Assembly (NCBI RefSeq): GCF_002161285.1
Contig: NZ_NFHH01000003.1
Location: forward strand, 62,001-126,000
DNA from: Blautia sp. An81
GTDB taxonomy: Bacteria; Bacillota; Clostridia; Lachnospirales; Lachnospiraceae
DNA length: 64,000 nucleotides
Reading direction: 5' to 3'
Position 1 is the stretch's first letter, and each line of letters starts with the position of its first letter. Positions 8,824 to 17,122 of this stretch are shown here, in pieces. Below the pieces are notes generated by a model. The model ran no database searches, was not told the origin of the DNA, and was given only the letters and a program-made list of their open reading frames with translations. The position numbers and the translations under genes were made by a program.

Positions 8824-8900
8824 GGAAACCGCCCTTATACAGGAAAACTGTACAGGGCGGTTTCTCTTTTTCAAAGCCCCTTTTGCGGGCTTTTTCTTTT
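8824..8900 (+). terminator. Tandem intrinsic terminators after the EF-G-like gene
   Basis: The first hairpin, GAAACCGCCCT/AGGGCGGTTTC (8825-8864), is followed by TCTTTTT. A second, AAAGCCCC/GGGCTTTTT (8874-8895), follows at once. Confidence 0.8.
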
Positions 8901-8914
8901 CTGTGAGAAATCGG

Positions 8915-8943
8915 ATGACAACCTGCAAAGGGAGTGTTACAAT
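8915..8943 (+). promoter_or_regulatory. Probable promoter for the 8994 gene
   Basis: ATGACA (8915-8920) and TACAAT (8938-8943) are separated by 17 bases. Confidence 0.45.
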
Positions 8944-8993
8944 GGAACAACACAGACCAGAACAAACTGTGTAGAAAGGTATGGTAAAGATTT

Positions 8994-10646
8994 ATGAAAA
9001 AGAAAATTCTGGCAGGGTTGGTCATCATTTTTCTGGCCTTTATTTATTACTATGTGACTCTTCCTGCTGTGAACATCCACGAAAGCGGATTCTGGGCCTT
9101 TCTGGGGGGACTGGTGCTGCTGATCCTTATTATTTACGGCATTCGGAAAAGAATTGCCACCATCCATCAGTTGAAGTCCGATAAGGTACTAAAGGGCGGG
9201 CTGGTGCTCATATTGGCCATTGCAGTTGTCTATGCAGTTGGAGCCCTTTTGTCTTCTCCAGTTGTCAATGCAGAAAAATATCAGGCTCTGATGGAACCGG
9301 AAGAACGGAACTTTGCAGAAGATATCAAAGAAATCAGCTATGACCAGATTCCCCTTTTGGATAAAGAGTCGGCAGAACTGCTGGGAAACAGAAAGATGGG
9401 AAGTATGGTGGATATGGTGTCCCAGTTTGAGGTGAGCAGTCTCTATTCCCAGATCAATTATAAGGAGCAGCCCTATCGGGTAAGCCCCCTGGTCTATGCC
9501 AGTCCTATTAAATGGCTGACCAATCAGAAGGAGGGGATTCCTGCCTATGTGCGTATTGATATGGCGACACAGAATACAGAGCTGGTAAAGTTAGATGAAG
9601 GGATCAAGTATTCGGAATCAGAATACTTCAACAGAAATATTTACCGGCATTTGAGATTTAAATATCCTACCTATATGTTTGACCAGATAAGTTTTGAGAT
9701 TGATGATGACGGAACTCCTTATTGGATCTGTCCGGTAAAGAAGTTTAACATCGGTCTTTTCGGAGGCCAGACCATAGGCAGAGTGGTACTATGCAATGCC
9801 CAGACAGGAGAGTGCCAGGACCTGAAGATCGAAGACTGTCCCAAATGGGTAGACCGGGCATATCCGGCAGATCTTCTGGTGGAACTGTATAATTATCATG
9901 GCATGCTGCAGAATGGATTCTTTAACAGTGTGCTGGGACAGAAGGGATGCCTTCAGACTACAGAAGGATATAATTATCTGGCCCTTGATGATGATGTGTG
10001 GGTTTACACAGGGGTGACCTCTGTGAGCGGAGATAAATCCAATGTGGGATTTGTCCTTATGAACCAGAGGACTATGGAGACCAGATACTATGCCTGTGAA
10101 GGCGCTCAGGAGCGGTCCGCCATGGACTCTGCAGAAGGACAGGTGCAGAACCTGAAGTATACAGCGGCATTTCCCCTTCTTCTGAACATCTCTGACCAGC
10201 CCACTTATTTCATGGCTTTAAAGGACGGAGCCGGTCTGGTGAAGAAATATGCCATGGTCAATGTTCAGAAATATCAGAATGTAGCCATCGGAGATACGGT
10301 TCAGGAATGCGAGGAGAATTATGTGGAACTGCTGAAAAGCAGCGGTATTGAAGTCAGCGGAGCTTCAGACAGTGACCTCAGTGCAGAGGGCGTCATATAC
10401 CGCATGGCCCAGGCTGTGCTGGATGGAAACTCTCATTTCTACATTACACTGGAAGGACAGGAGCTGATTTTTGATATTCCGGTAACAGAGTTCCCGGAAA
10501 TCGTAGGCTATGATACCGGAGACCAGATTTCTCTCAGGTATGAGGAAGAAGAATCCATCTGTACTGTTACCCAGCTTGAAGGCCGGGAAGCGGAAACTAA
10601 GCAGGTACAGACAGAGGAAGAGACTTCCGGGGAAGAAGAGGGATGA
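8994..10646 (+). CDS. Membrane-anchored protein of unknown function (550 aa)
   Basis: Three hydrophobic segments near residues 4-22, 30-48 and 67-88 form an N-terminal membrane anchor. About 460 mostly soluble residues follow, probably outside the membrane, and end in an acidic Glu/Thr-rich tail. I recognise no catalytic motif or named domain. The soluble part is rich in beta-prone, aromatic segments such as DDDGTPYWICPVKKFN, suggesting a structural or sensory ectodomain. The ATG at 8994 is the first plausible start; an AGAAAGG stretch lies upstream. The gene lies between its own promoter and the leuS leader promoter, so it is probably monocistronic. Confidence 0.75.
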   Translation: MKKKILAGLVIIFLAFIYYYVTLPAVNIHESGFWAFLGGLVLLILIIYGIRKRIATIHQLKSDKVLKGGLVLILAIAVVYAVGALLSSPVVNAEKYQALMEPEERNFAEDIKEISYDQIPLLDKESAELLGNRKMGSMVDMVSQFEVSSLYSQINYKEQPYRVSPLVYASPIKWLTNQKEGIPAYVRIDMATQNTELVKLDEGIKYSESEYFNRNIYRHLRFKYPTYMFDQISFEIDDDGTPYWICPVKKFNIGLFGGQTIGRVVLCNAQTGECQDLKIEDCPKWVDRAYPADLLVELYNYHGMLQNGFFNSVLGQKGCLQTTEGYNYLALDDDVWVYTGVTSVSGDKSNVGFVLMNQRTMETRYYACEGAQERSAMDSAEGQVQNLKYTAAFPLLLNISDQPTYFMALKDGAGLVKKYAMVNVQKYQNVAIGDTVQECEENYVELLKSSGIEVSGASDSDLSAEGVIYRMAQAVLDGNSHFYITLEGQELIFDIPVTEFPEIVGYDTGDQISLRYEEEESICTVTQLEGREAETKQVQTEEETSGEEEG

Positions 10647-10684
10647 TTTTCCTTTTTTGAACGGGAAGAAATCTCGTTCAGGGG

Positions 10685-10713
10685 TTGACAAATGGAAAAT
10701 CCCTGAGTAAAAT
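10685..10713 (+). promoter_or_regulatory. Promoter of the leuS leader
   Basis: TTGACA (10685-10690) and TAAAAT (10708-10713) are 17 bases apart, directly before the T-box leader. Confidence 0.75.
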
Positions 10714-10724
10714 GTGTAATAGTT

Positions 10725-10990
10725 TTATAAACTAAAAACTGTGAAGAGGATTATTAAGAAACCCTGCGTGTCAAGAGAGCTGCCGTCTGGTGCAAGGCAG
10801 TCACGTAAGCTTCCCAACTGGCCTCGGAGTTCCCAAATCGAACTTTCCCCATTGGCGGATCAGTAGATGCGGGCGGGATTTCCCGTTACAGAAAAAATGA
10901 GTGCACAGAATAATTTAAACCTGTGAATTAGAGTGGTACCACGGAATTTAAGCCCTTTCGTCTCTAGCTGGAGAAGAGAGGGCTTTTTGT
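10725..10990 (+). promoter_or_regulatory. T-box leader (leucine) of leuS
   Basis: The conserved T-box sequence AGAGTGGTACCACGGAA lies at about 10930-10946. A terminator follows (AAGCCCTTTCGTCTC pairing with GAGAGGGCT, then TTTTTG, 10949-10988). The upstream stem I region contains GGTGCAAGGCAG, typical of the apical loop, and a candidate CTC specifier at 10823-10825. Uncharged tRNA-Leu would bind and favour the antiterminator, turning leuS on when leucine is short. The specifier placement is an inference from position only. Confidence 0.88.
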
Positions 10991-11039
10991 ATTGCCGGTA
11001 CGATCAGAAACCGGCAGAAAGAATAAGGAGGAAAAGAAA

Positions 11040-13454
11040 ATGGCAGTACCATATAATCATAAGGCCATTGAAGCAAAATGGCGTAAGATCTGGGATGAAA
11101 AACCAGTAAACGTAGATGACGGCAAAAAGCCAAAATATTATTGCCTGGATATGTTTCCATATCCATCAGGAAACGGACTTCACGTAGGACACTGGAGAGG
11201 TTATGTAATCTCTGACGTCTGGAGCCGTTACAAATTAATGCATGGATATTATCTGATCCATCCTATGGGCTGGGATGCTTTTGGTCTTCCGGCAGAAAAC
11301 TATGCCATTAAGATGGGCGTACATCCTGCAAAATCTACTGCAGAAAATGTGAAAAATATCAAGAAACAGATTCAGGATATCGCTGCAATCTATGATTGGG
11401 ACAGAGAGGTAAATACTACAGATCCTAATTTCTACAAATGGACTCAGTGGATCTTTGTAAAAATGTTTAAAGAAGGCCTGGCCTATGAGAAGGAATTCCC
11501 CATTAACTGGTGTCCTTCCTGTAAGACTGGTCTGGCAAATGAAGAGGTAGTAAACGGTAAATGTGAGCGCTGCGGTGCAGAAGTAACCAAGAAAAACCTT
11601 CGTCAGTGGATGCTCCGCATTACCAAATATGCAGACCGTCTCTTGAATGACCTGGACAAACTGGACTGGCCGGAAAAGGTTAAGAAGATGCAGACCGACT
11701 GGATCGGAAAATCCTACGGCGCAGAGGTGGATTTCCCGGTAGAAGGCAGAGATGAGAAAATCACTGTGTACACTACAAGACCGGATACTCTCCATGGAGC
11801 AACCTTCATGGTTCTGGCTCCTGAGCATGCTCTGGCAAAGAGCCTGGCTACAGAGGAGACAAGGGAAGCTGTAGAAAAATACATCTATGATGCTTCTATG
11901 AAATCTAATGTAGACCGTCTTCAGGATAAAGAAAAGACCGGCGTATTCACAGGAACCTACGCCATCAATCCACTTAATGGAAAGAAAGTGCCTATCTGGC
12001 TTTCTGATTACGTACTGGCTGATTATGGTACAGGAGCTATCATGTGTGTACCGGCTCATGATGACCGTGACTTTGAATTTGCAACAAAATTCAATATTCC
12101 GATCATCCAGGTAATCGCTAAGGACGGAAAAGAAATCGAAAATATGACAGAGGCTTATACAGAAGCTTCCGGAACTATGATCAACTCCGGAGACTGGAAC
12201 GGCATGGAATCTGCAGTTCTGAAGAAAGAAGCTCCTGAAATGATCGAGAAGATGGGAATCGGAAGAAAGACAGTAAATTATAAGCTTCGTGACTGGGTAT
12301 TCTCCCGTCAGCGTTACTGGGGCGAGCCTATTCCCATCATCCACTGTCCAAAATGCGGAAACGTACCGGTTCCGGAAGACCAGCTTCCTCTGACTCTTCC
12401 AGAAGTAGAATCCTATGAGCCTACCGGCACAGGAGAATCTCCTCTGGCTGCTATTGATGAGTGGGTAAACACCACTTGCCCATGCTGTGGTTCTCCAGCC
12501 AAGAGAGAGACCAATACCATGCCTCAGTGGGCAGGTTCTTCCTGGTATTTCCTCCGCTATGTGGATAACAAAAACGACAAAGGACTGGTATCCAGAGAAA
12601 AAGCAGACAAATACCTTCCAGTAGATATGTATATCGGCGGTGTAGAGCATGCAGTTCTTCATCTGCTGTATTCCCGTTTCTATACCAAGTTCCTCTATGA
12701 TATCGGCGTGATCGATTTTGACGAACCATTCCAGAAGCTGTTTAACCAGGGTATGATCACCGGTAAGAACGGTATTAAGATGAGTAAGTCAAAAGGCAAT
12801 GTGGTTTCTCCAGATGATCTGGTAAGAGACTACGGCTGTGACTCTCTGCGACTTTACGAACTTTTCGTAGGTCCGCCGGAACTGGATGCAGAATGGGATG
12901 ACAGAGGAATCGACGGCGTTTACCGTTTCCTGAACCGTTTCTGGAAACTGGCCATGGACAGCAAAGATGCAAATGTAGCTGAGACAAAAGAAATGGTGAA
13001 GCTTCGCCATAAACTGGTTTATGACGTTACGCAGCGTCTGGAAAGCTTCAGCCTGAACACAGTTATCTCCGGTTTCATGGAGTACAATAACAAGCTTATT
13101 GATATGGCGAAAAAGACAGGAGGAATCGACAGAAAGACTATCGAAACCTTTATCCAGCTGTTGGCTCCTTTTGCTCCTCATGTGGCAGAAGAGCTGTGGC
13201 AGGAATACGGCCATGAGGATTCTGTATTCCATACCCAGTGGCCAGAGGCTGATGAAGAAGCTATGAAAGATGACGAGATCGAGATTCCTGTACAGATCAA
13301 CGGAAAGACAAGAGCCGTTATCAGCATCAGTGCAGAAGCTTCCAAAGAAGAGGCTATTGCCGCAGGAAAAGAAGCGATTGCCGATAAGCTGACAGGAAAC
13401 GTGATAAAAGAAATCTATGTTCCTAAGAAGATTATTAACATTGTAATGAAATAA
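11040..13454 (+). CDS. leuS: Leucyl-tRNA synthetase
   Basis: The 804-residue class I synthetase starts MAVPYNHKAIEAKWRKIWDE. It carries the HIGH-type motif as HVGH within PYPSGNGLHVGHWRGY. Cysteine pairs CPSC and CERC lie near residues 157-177, an editing domain with TTRPDTLHGATF follows, and the KMSKS motif appears as KMSKSKGN. It charges tRNA-Leu in the cytoplasm. An in-frame ATG-like extension to 10992 exists, but AAGGAGG at 11025-11031 and the family N terminus fix the start at 11040. It is controlled by the T-box leader and ends at its own terminator. Confidence 0.97.
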   Translation: MAVPYNHKAIEAKWRKIWDEKPVNVDDGKKPKYYCLDMFPYPSGNGLHVGHWRGYVISDVWSRYKLMHGYYLIHPMGWDAFGLPAENYAIKMGVHPAKSTAENVKNIKKQIQDIAAIYDWDREVNTTDPNFYKWTQWIFVKMFKEGLAYEKEFPINWCPSCKTGLANEEVVNGKCERCGAEVTKKNLRQWMLRITKYADRLLNDLDKLDWPEKVKKMQTDWIGKSYGAEVDFPVEGRDEKITVYTTRPDTLHGATFMVLAPEHALAKSLATEETREAVEKYIYDASMKSNVDRLQDKEKTGVFTGTYAINPLNGKKVPIWLSDYVLADYGTGAIMCVPAHDDRDFEFATKFNIPIIQVIAKDGKEIENMTEAYTEASGTMINSGDWNGMESAVLKKEAPEMIEKMGIGRKTVNYKLRDWVFSRQRYWGEPIPIIHCPKCGNVPVPEDQLPLTLPEVESYEPTGTGESPLAAIDEWVNTTCPCCGSPAKRETNTMPQWAGSSWYFLRYVDNKNDKGLVSREKADKYLPVDMYIGGVEHAVLHLLYSRFYTKFLYDIGVIDFDEPFQKLFNQGMITGKNGIKMSKSKGNVVSPDDLVRDYGCDSLRLYELFVGPPELDAEWDDRGIDGVYRFLNRFWKLAMDSKDANVAETKEMVKLRHKLVYDVTQRLESFSLNTVISGFMEYNNKLIDMAKKTGGIDRKTIETFIQLLAPFAPHVAEELWQEYGHEDSVFHTQWPEADEEAMKDDEIEIPVQINGKTRAVISISAEASKEEAIAAGKEAIADKLTGNVIKEIYVPKKIINIVMK

Positions 13455-13460
13455 GAAACA

Positions 13461-13505
13461 GAAAGCCGGGAACCCGCTTAAATTGGGAACCCGGCTTCTT
13501 TTATA
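13461..13505 (+). terminator. Terminator after leuS
   Basis: AAGCCGGG (13463-13470) pairs with CCCGGCTT (13490-13497), followed by CTTTTAT. Confidence 0.75.
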
Positions 13506-13592
13506 TTCATTAATGATACTAATCAAATTCTTTGGCGTCTTTCTGTTCATTCGGTCCGGCCAGGGCGTGGGAATGAGAGGAAAATCTTATGG

Positions 13593-13621
13593 TTGAAAAA
13601 ATTTTCTGCTTGACATATAAT
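13593..13621 (+). promoter_or_regulatory. Promoter of the putative antitoxin RNA
   Basis: TTGAAA (13593-13598) and TATAAT (13616-13621) are 17 bases apart and point toward the convergent toxin gene. Confidence 0.65.
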
Positions 13622-13627
13622 ATATTT

Positions 13628-13732
13628 AACAAGGAAGCCGATACGATAGTTCACACCTATCCGTTTCCGGCGAAATATTGTACTGAGAATAGCACCTTTA
13701 CTTTACCAGAGCGGGGGTGCTATTTTCTATGT
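13628..13732 (+). ncRNA. Putative antisense antitoxin RNA of a type I toxin-antitoxin locus
   Basis: A transcript from the promoter at 13593-13621 would be about 100 bases long. It would end at a hairpin made of AATAGCACC (13689-13697) and GGTGCTATT (13716-13724), followed by TTCTA. It contains no good open frame with a ribosome site. Its 3' end is antisense to the end of the toxin mRNA at 13720-13803. It also carries TTCACACCTATC (13650-13661), nearly identical to the complement of the toxin leader (TTCACACCCTATC, 13844-13856). It could therefore pair with both ends of the toxin message. The RNA is inferred; expression is not shown by sequence alone. Confidence 0.55.
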
Positions 13733-13803
13733 GTAAAATTCAGAATGGCGACAATCAGTAAAGCAGTGCTTACAATCAGGCTTAATTCCTCATATGTACT
13801 CAT
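13720..13803 (-). CDS. Putative holin-like toxin (27-aa membrane peptide, type I toxin-antitoxin)
   Basis: Reverse-strand translation from the ATG at 13803 gives MSTYEELSLIVSTALLIVAI followed by LNFTHRK and a stop. This is the small holin-like toxin pattern: a short MSTYE head, one transmembrane helix and a basic tail. AAGGAGG with an 8-base spacer precedes the ATG, a strong translation start for so short a frame. A TATAAT on the reverse strand at 13875-13880 could serve its promoter; the -35 is poor. Such peptides insert in the membrane and are silenced by an antisense RNA, and a convergent RNA unit lies at 13628-13732. The family assignment rests on sequence pattern and layout. Confidence 0.72.
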   Translation of the reverse strand: MSTYEELSLIVSTALLIVAILNFTHRK

Positions 13804-13894
13804 AAAAACCGCCTCCTTTCTGCAAGGCTCAGAAACGGAGGTATTCACACCCTATCGGCTCCCTGGGTAAGTATATTATATTGTCATGGTTCAA

Positions 13895-14500
13895 TCAGGA
13901 ATCCTGTACCCCGATTTCTAGCAGAACTTTCCGGTCCAATTCAGGAAAGGGTATGACTGGAGCCGGAGCAGCTCCGTGTGTGCTGATGATCTTTTCCATC
14001 CAGATCATATGGTACCAGCGGCCAAATTTTAGACCGCAGTTATAAAACTTTCCAGCCAGACGATAGCCTAGATGGGCATGAAATTCTGCACTGTTTTTAG
14101 TCAGGTATTCGTCTTCTGTCTCAGGATATCCGATACAGGCGTATAAATTCGTGATATTCTGAGCTTTGCAGATCCCTTCAATGGCACTGTAAAGCTTTCT
14201 GCCGATTCCCATTTTACGTTTGGTCTCATCCAGATAGATGGTCATTTCTGAAGAATGGTCGTAAGCAACTCGCCCTACAAAATCGCTTGTATAGGCATAA
14301 CCTAAGATTTCACCGTCTTTTTCTGCCACGAGATAGGGATGTTTTTTTAAGGTGTTTATTATTCTGCCTTTGAACTCATCAAGAGAGGGTACCTCATATT
14401 CAAAAGAGATGGCGGTTTTCTCCACATAAGGCCGGTAGATTTCCAGCAATTTTTCTGCATCCTCTGTTCTAGCTGTTCGAAGTTTTATATCTGATATCAT
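13895..14500 (-). CDS. GNAT N-acetyltransferase, phosphinothricin acetyltransferase-like
   Basis: The 201-residue protein shows the GNAT fold. An IKLRTARTEDAEKLLEIYRPYV opening typical of the Pat/Bar subgroup is followed by the acetyl-CoA loop KRKMGIGRKLYSAIEG near residue 95 and by FHAHLGYRLAGKFYNCGLKFGR near residue 140. Relatives acetylate the amino group of phosphinothricin or methionine sulfoximine; the natural substrate here is unknown. The GYRLAG..FGRWYHMIWME ending is standard for the subgroup. The gene stands alone on the reverse strand next to the toxin-antitoxin locus. Confidence 0.87.
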   Translation of the reverse strand: MISDIKLRTARTEDAEKLLEIYRPYVEKTAISFEYEVPSLDEFKGRIINTLKKHPYLVAEKDGEILGYAYTSDFVGRVAYDHSSEMTIYLDETKRKMGIGRKLYSAIEGICKAQNITNLYACIGYPETEDEYLTKNSAEFHAHLGYRLAGKFYNCGLKFGRWYHMIWMEKIISTHGAAPAPVIPFPELDRKVLLEIGVQDS

Positions 14501-14715
14501 AAATTATTTTTGGGCCCCCATTCATATATATTTCGAGATTATATGCTTGGTAAGATTATATTATCGGAGGAAGGAGAAGTCAATGAACCGGAAAAATCTT
14601 TAATGGAAAAAGAACAGTAAAAACCCTCAGGTATATATTCCACAACTAAAACATAGCTTCTTCAGCTATTTCCTATGGTCTATAATATAGATGATTATAA
14701 ACAGGAGGTGAAGCT

Positions 14716-15789
14716 GTGAAAAAATACAGACTGTTGGCGGGCTGTCTGGCATTGCTGGTTTTTGGAGCAGGCTGCGGACAAACAGGAACTGAGGAAAACA
14801 AAAGGAGCAGTGAGCAGTCAGCACCGGCCGGGGAAGAAAGACTGGACAAGGAAGAAGCTTCAGACCAGACAGAAGAGGCGGTGACAGAAACGGAAGGTGA
14901 AACAGTAACAAGAGGAGCGCTCCCGGAAGAACTGGCAGAGATTCCCCAGGATTATTTTTCTCAGTCAGACCAGCAGGGGACTCTTGTGAAATTAGAATAT
15001 GACACCTATGAGTCTATGACCTATGAGGAGCAGGAACAGGTCCTTTATAAACGGGCGATTGTATATCTGCCCTACGGCTATTCAGAAGATACCCAATATA
15101 ATGTGTTTTATTTAATGCATGGAGGATGGAGCAACGAGACTACATATCTAGGAACGCCGGACCAGCCTGCTGAATTTAAAAATGTGCTGGACAATGGTAT
15201 TGCCGATGGAAAAATCCAGCCAATAATCGTTGTCTGCCCTACTTATAATAACGAAAGTGAATCGGACAGCTCTGACTATTCCCTGGCTCTCCGGCTGACT
15301 GAGAATTATCATAATGAATTGATCAATGACCTGATACCGGCAGTGGAAGGTACATATAGTACCTATGCGGAGGATACAACTTTAGATGGAATCCGGAACT
15401 CCAGGGACCATCGTGCTTTCTGCGGTTTTTCCATGGGCTCTGTGGCAACCTGGAGGACCTTTCAGTATTGTCTGGATTATTTTCGATATTTTATGCCCTC
15501 CAGCGGAAATCTAACCTCAGATGGCGAGTACATGGCCTCTATTGTGAAGGATTCCGGTCATGAGTGGAATGACTTTTTTATCTTTGCAGCCTCTGGGACA
15601 GAAGACTTTGCCTACGCTTCTTTTAAGAACCAGATTGAGGCTATGGCAGATGTCAGTGACGGTACATTTCGCTATGCAGATAATGAAAGAGAAGGCAATC
15701 TGTATTTCCTGGAGCAGGAGGGAGGCACCCACAGCGGTGAGTACGCCATGGAATATTTCTATAACGGATTATGCTGGATCTGGAAGTAA
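14716..15789 (+). CDS. Secreted lipoprotein esterase (carbohydrate esterase family 1 / esterase D-like)
   Basis: The 357-residue product begins with a lipoprotein signal ending LLVFGAGC (Cys20). A Glu/Ser/Thr-rich linker of about 50 residues follows, then an esterase domain. YNVFYLMHGG marks the oxyanion region, CGFSMGSVATW holds the catalytic serine in a GxSxG elbow, and EGGTHSGEYAMEYFYNGL near the C terminus supplies the probable His. This architecture is seen in feruloyl or acetyl-xylan esterases that remove side groups from plant polysaccharide. The start is the GTG at 14716, preceded by AGGAGGTG. No glycoside hydrolase is nearby, so the substrate is open. Confidence 0.85.
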   Translation: MKKYRLLAGCLALLVFGAGCGQTGTEENKRSSEQSAPAGEERLDKEEASDQTEEAVTETEGETVTRGALPEELAEIPQDYFSQSDQQGTLVKLEYDTYESMTYEEQEQVLYKRAIVYLPYGYSEDTQYNVFYLMHGGWSNETTYLGTPDQPAEFKNVLDNGIADGKIQPIIVVCPTYNNESESDSSDYSLALRLTENYHNELINDLIPAVEGTYSTYAEDTTLDGIRNSRDHRAFCGFSMGSVATWRTFQYCLDYFRYFMPSSGNLTSDGEYMASIVKDSGHEWNDFFIFAASGTEDFAYASFKNQIEAMADVSDGTFRYADNEREGNLYFLEQEGGTHSGEYAMEYFYNGLCWIWK

Positions 15790-15875
15790 AAGGCATGTCA
15801 GTGCAGATAACACATGAAGCCTGGCAGGAATGCAGACAGTATCCTAAAATTTAAAAATATAGGAGGAATTTTAAA

Positions 15876-16331
15876 ATGAGTATTTTATTTATTAACGGAA
15901 GTCCAAACAAAAACGGAAACACAGCAAAACTGGCGGCAGAGCTTCTGGCAGGAAAAGAGTATGAGACTTTGAATCTGGTGGATTATAAGCTCTATGCCTA
16001 TGGACAGAAATTCGAAGATGACCAGTTTTCGGAGATTTTAGAGAAAATGAAAGAAGCAGATACAATTGTTATCGGCTCTCCTGTCTACTGGCATAATATG
16101 TGCGGAGCAGTAAGAAATCTCCTGGACCGTTTCTACGGCCCTGTAAACTCCGGGAAACTGTCAGGAAGAAAATTTGCTTTTATATTCCAGGGAGCCGCAC
16201 CAGAGCAGTGGATGCTGGAGAAAGCAGAATATACCACGAGCCGCTTTGCAAAGATGTATGGCATGGAATATGCAGGTATGGTTACAGACAACAGGGAAGC
16301 AGAAAAAGTTTCTGGGAAACTTGGGAGGTAA
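15876..16331 (+). CDS. Flavodoxin-family NAD(P)H-dependent FMN oxidoreductase
   Basis: The 151-residue protein opens MSILFINGSPNKNGNTAKLA, which holds the FMN-phosphate loop GSPNKNGNT. GSPVYWHNMCGAVRNLLDRF near residue 68 contributes to the isoalloxazine site. A GGAGG ribosome site precedes the ATG. The gene ends 6 bases before the RibD-like gene, so the two are probably co-transcribed. The electron acceptor is unknown. Confidence 0.85.
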   Translation: MSILFINGSPNKNGNTAKLAAELLAGKEYETLNLVDYKLYAYGQKFEDDQFSEILEKMKEADTIVIGSPVYWHNMCGAVRNLLDRFYGPVNSGKLSGRKFAFIFQGAAPEQWMLEKAEYTTSRFAKMYGMEYAGMVTDNREAEKVSGKLGR

Positions 16332-16337
16332 GCGCTG

Positions 16338-17051
16338 ATGAAAAGACCTTATGTGATCTGTCATATCCTTAGTTCCCTGGACGGGAAAATCAACGGCCCT
16401 TTTATGGGGACAGAAACTGTGGCAGAACTGAGCCGGGAATATGGAGCCATCCGCAGTCAGATGCAGGGAGATGCCTGGCTGTACGGAACAACTACCACAA
16501 AGGAATTTACTGGATTTGCGAAACCAGTGTTGGAAGAGAAAAATCAGGTGCCGGAAGGGGACTTCGTGGCAGACGACCGGGCAGAAATGTACTATGTATC
16601 TTTGGACACCGAAGGGGAGATTGGATGGCAGTCCGGAACCTTTGACAACAGAGGCAGGGGAAAAGCCCACGTCATTGAAATTCTTACAGAAGCAACCTCT
16701 GCTGCGTATAAAGCTTATCTGCGAAGAAGAGGAGTTTCCTATATCCTTGCCGGAAAGGATGAGCTGGACTGCAGGCTGGCAATGGAAAAATTGTATGAAC
16801 TTTTTCATATCGAAAAGCTGCTGATCTGCGGCGGCGGTATGGCAAACTGGAGTTTTCTCCAGGCAGGTATGGTAGATGAGCTAAGCCTTGTGCTGGCGCC
16901 GGTAACAGACGGAGGAAAGGGAGCGGCGGCTCTTTTCACCCAGCTTCCTTCTCAGAAAGAGGAAAGTCCGGTAGAATTTACTCTGGAAAAGGCAGAGAAG
17001 ATCGGAGACGGCGGGCTGCATTTAAAATATCTGGCCAAGAACGCTTTATAA
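16338..17051 (+). CDS. RibD C-terminal / dihydrofolate reductase-like protein
   Basis: The 237-residue protein fits the RibD_C reductase fold. HILSSLDGKINGPFMG opens it, DAWLYGTTTTKEF lies in the first third, and the nucleotide-binding LLICGGGMANWSFLQAGMVD and ELSLVLAPVTDGG follow. RibD reductases reduce the ribosyl group of a riboflavin precursor with NADPH. Stand-alone members such as this have no deaminase domain and are not tied to riboflavin genes here, so the substrate is unknown. It follows the flavodoxin gene by 6 bases. Confidence 0.85.
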   Translation: MKRPYVICHILSSLDGKINGPFMGTETVAELSREYGAIRSQMQGDAWLYGTTTTKEFTGFAKPVLEEKNQVPEGDFVADDRAEMYYVSLDTEGEIGWQSGTFDNRGRGKAHVIEILTEATSAAYKAYLRRRGVSYILAGKDELDCRLAMEKLYELFHIEKLLICGGGMANWSFLQAGMVDELSLVLAPVTDGGKGAAALFTQLPSQKEESPVEFTLEKAEKIGDGGLHLKYLAKNAL

Positions 17052-17122
17052 AATCTTATAGATGATTTCTCACAGAGAATGTGTTAGAATCGAAGAAAGC
17101 ACAGAAGATGTGAGGAATAAAA

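Noticed and set aside
11235-12662. 475-residue reverse-strand open frame inside leuS
   Set aside because: It is a mirror of leuS codon usage, has no ribosome site, and its Cys/His/Phe-rich translation resembles no protein.
13589-13870. 93-residue forward frame over the toxin-antitoxin locus
   Set aside because: It spans the antitoxin promoter and terminator and the toxin leader, and has no ribosome site. The reverse-strand toxin explains the region better.
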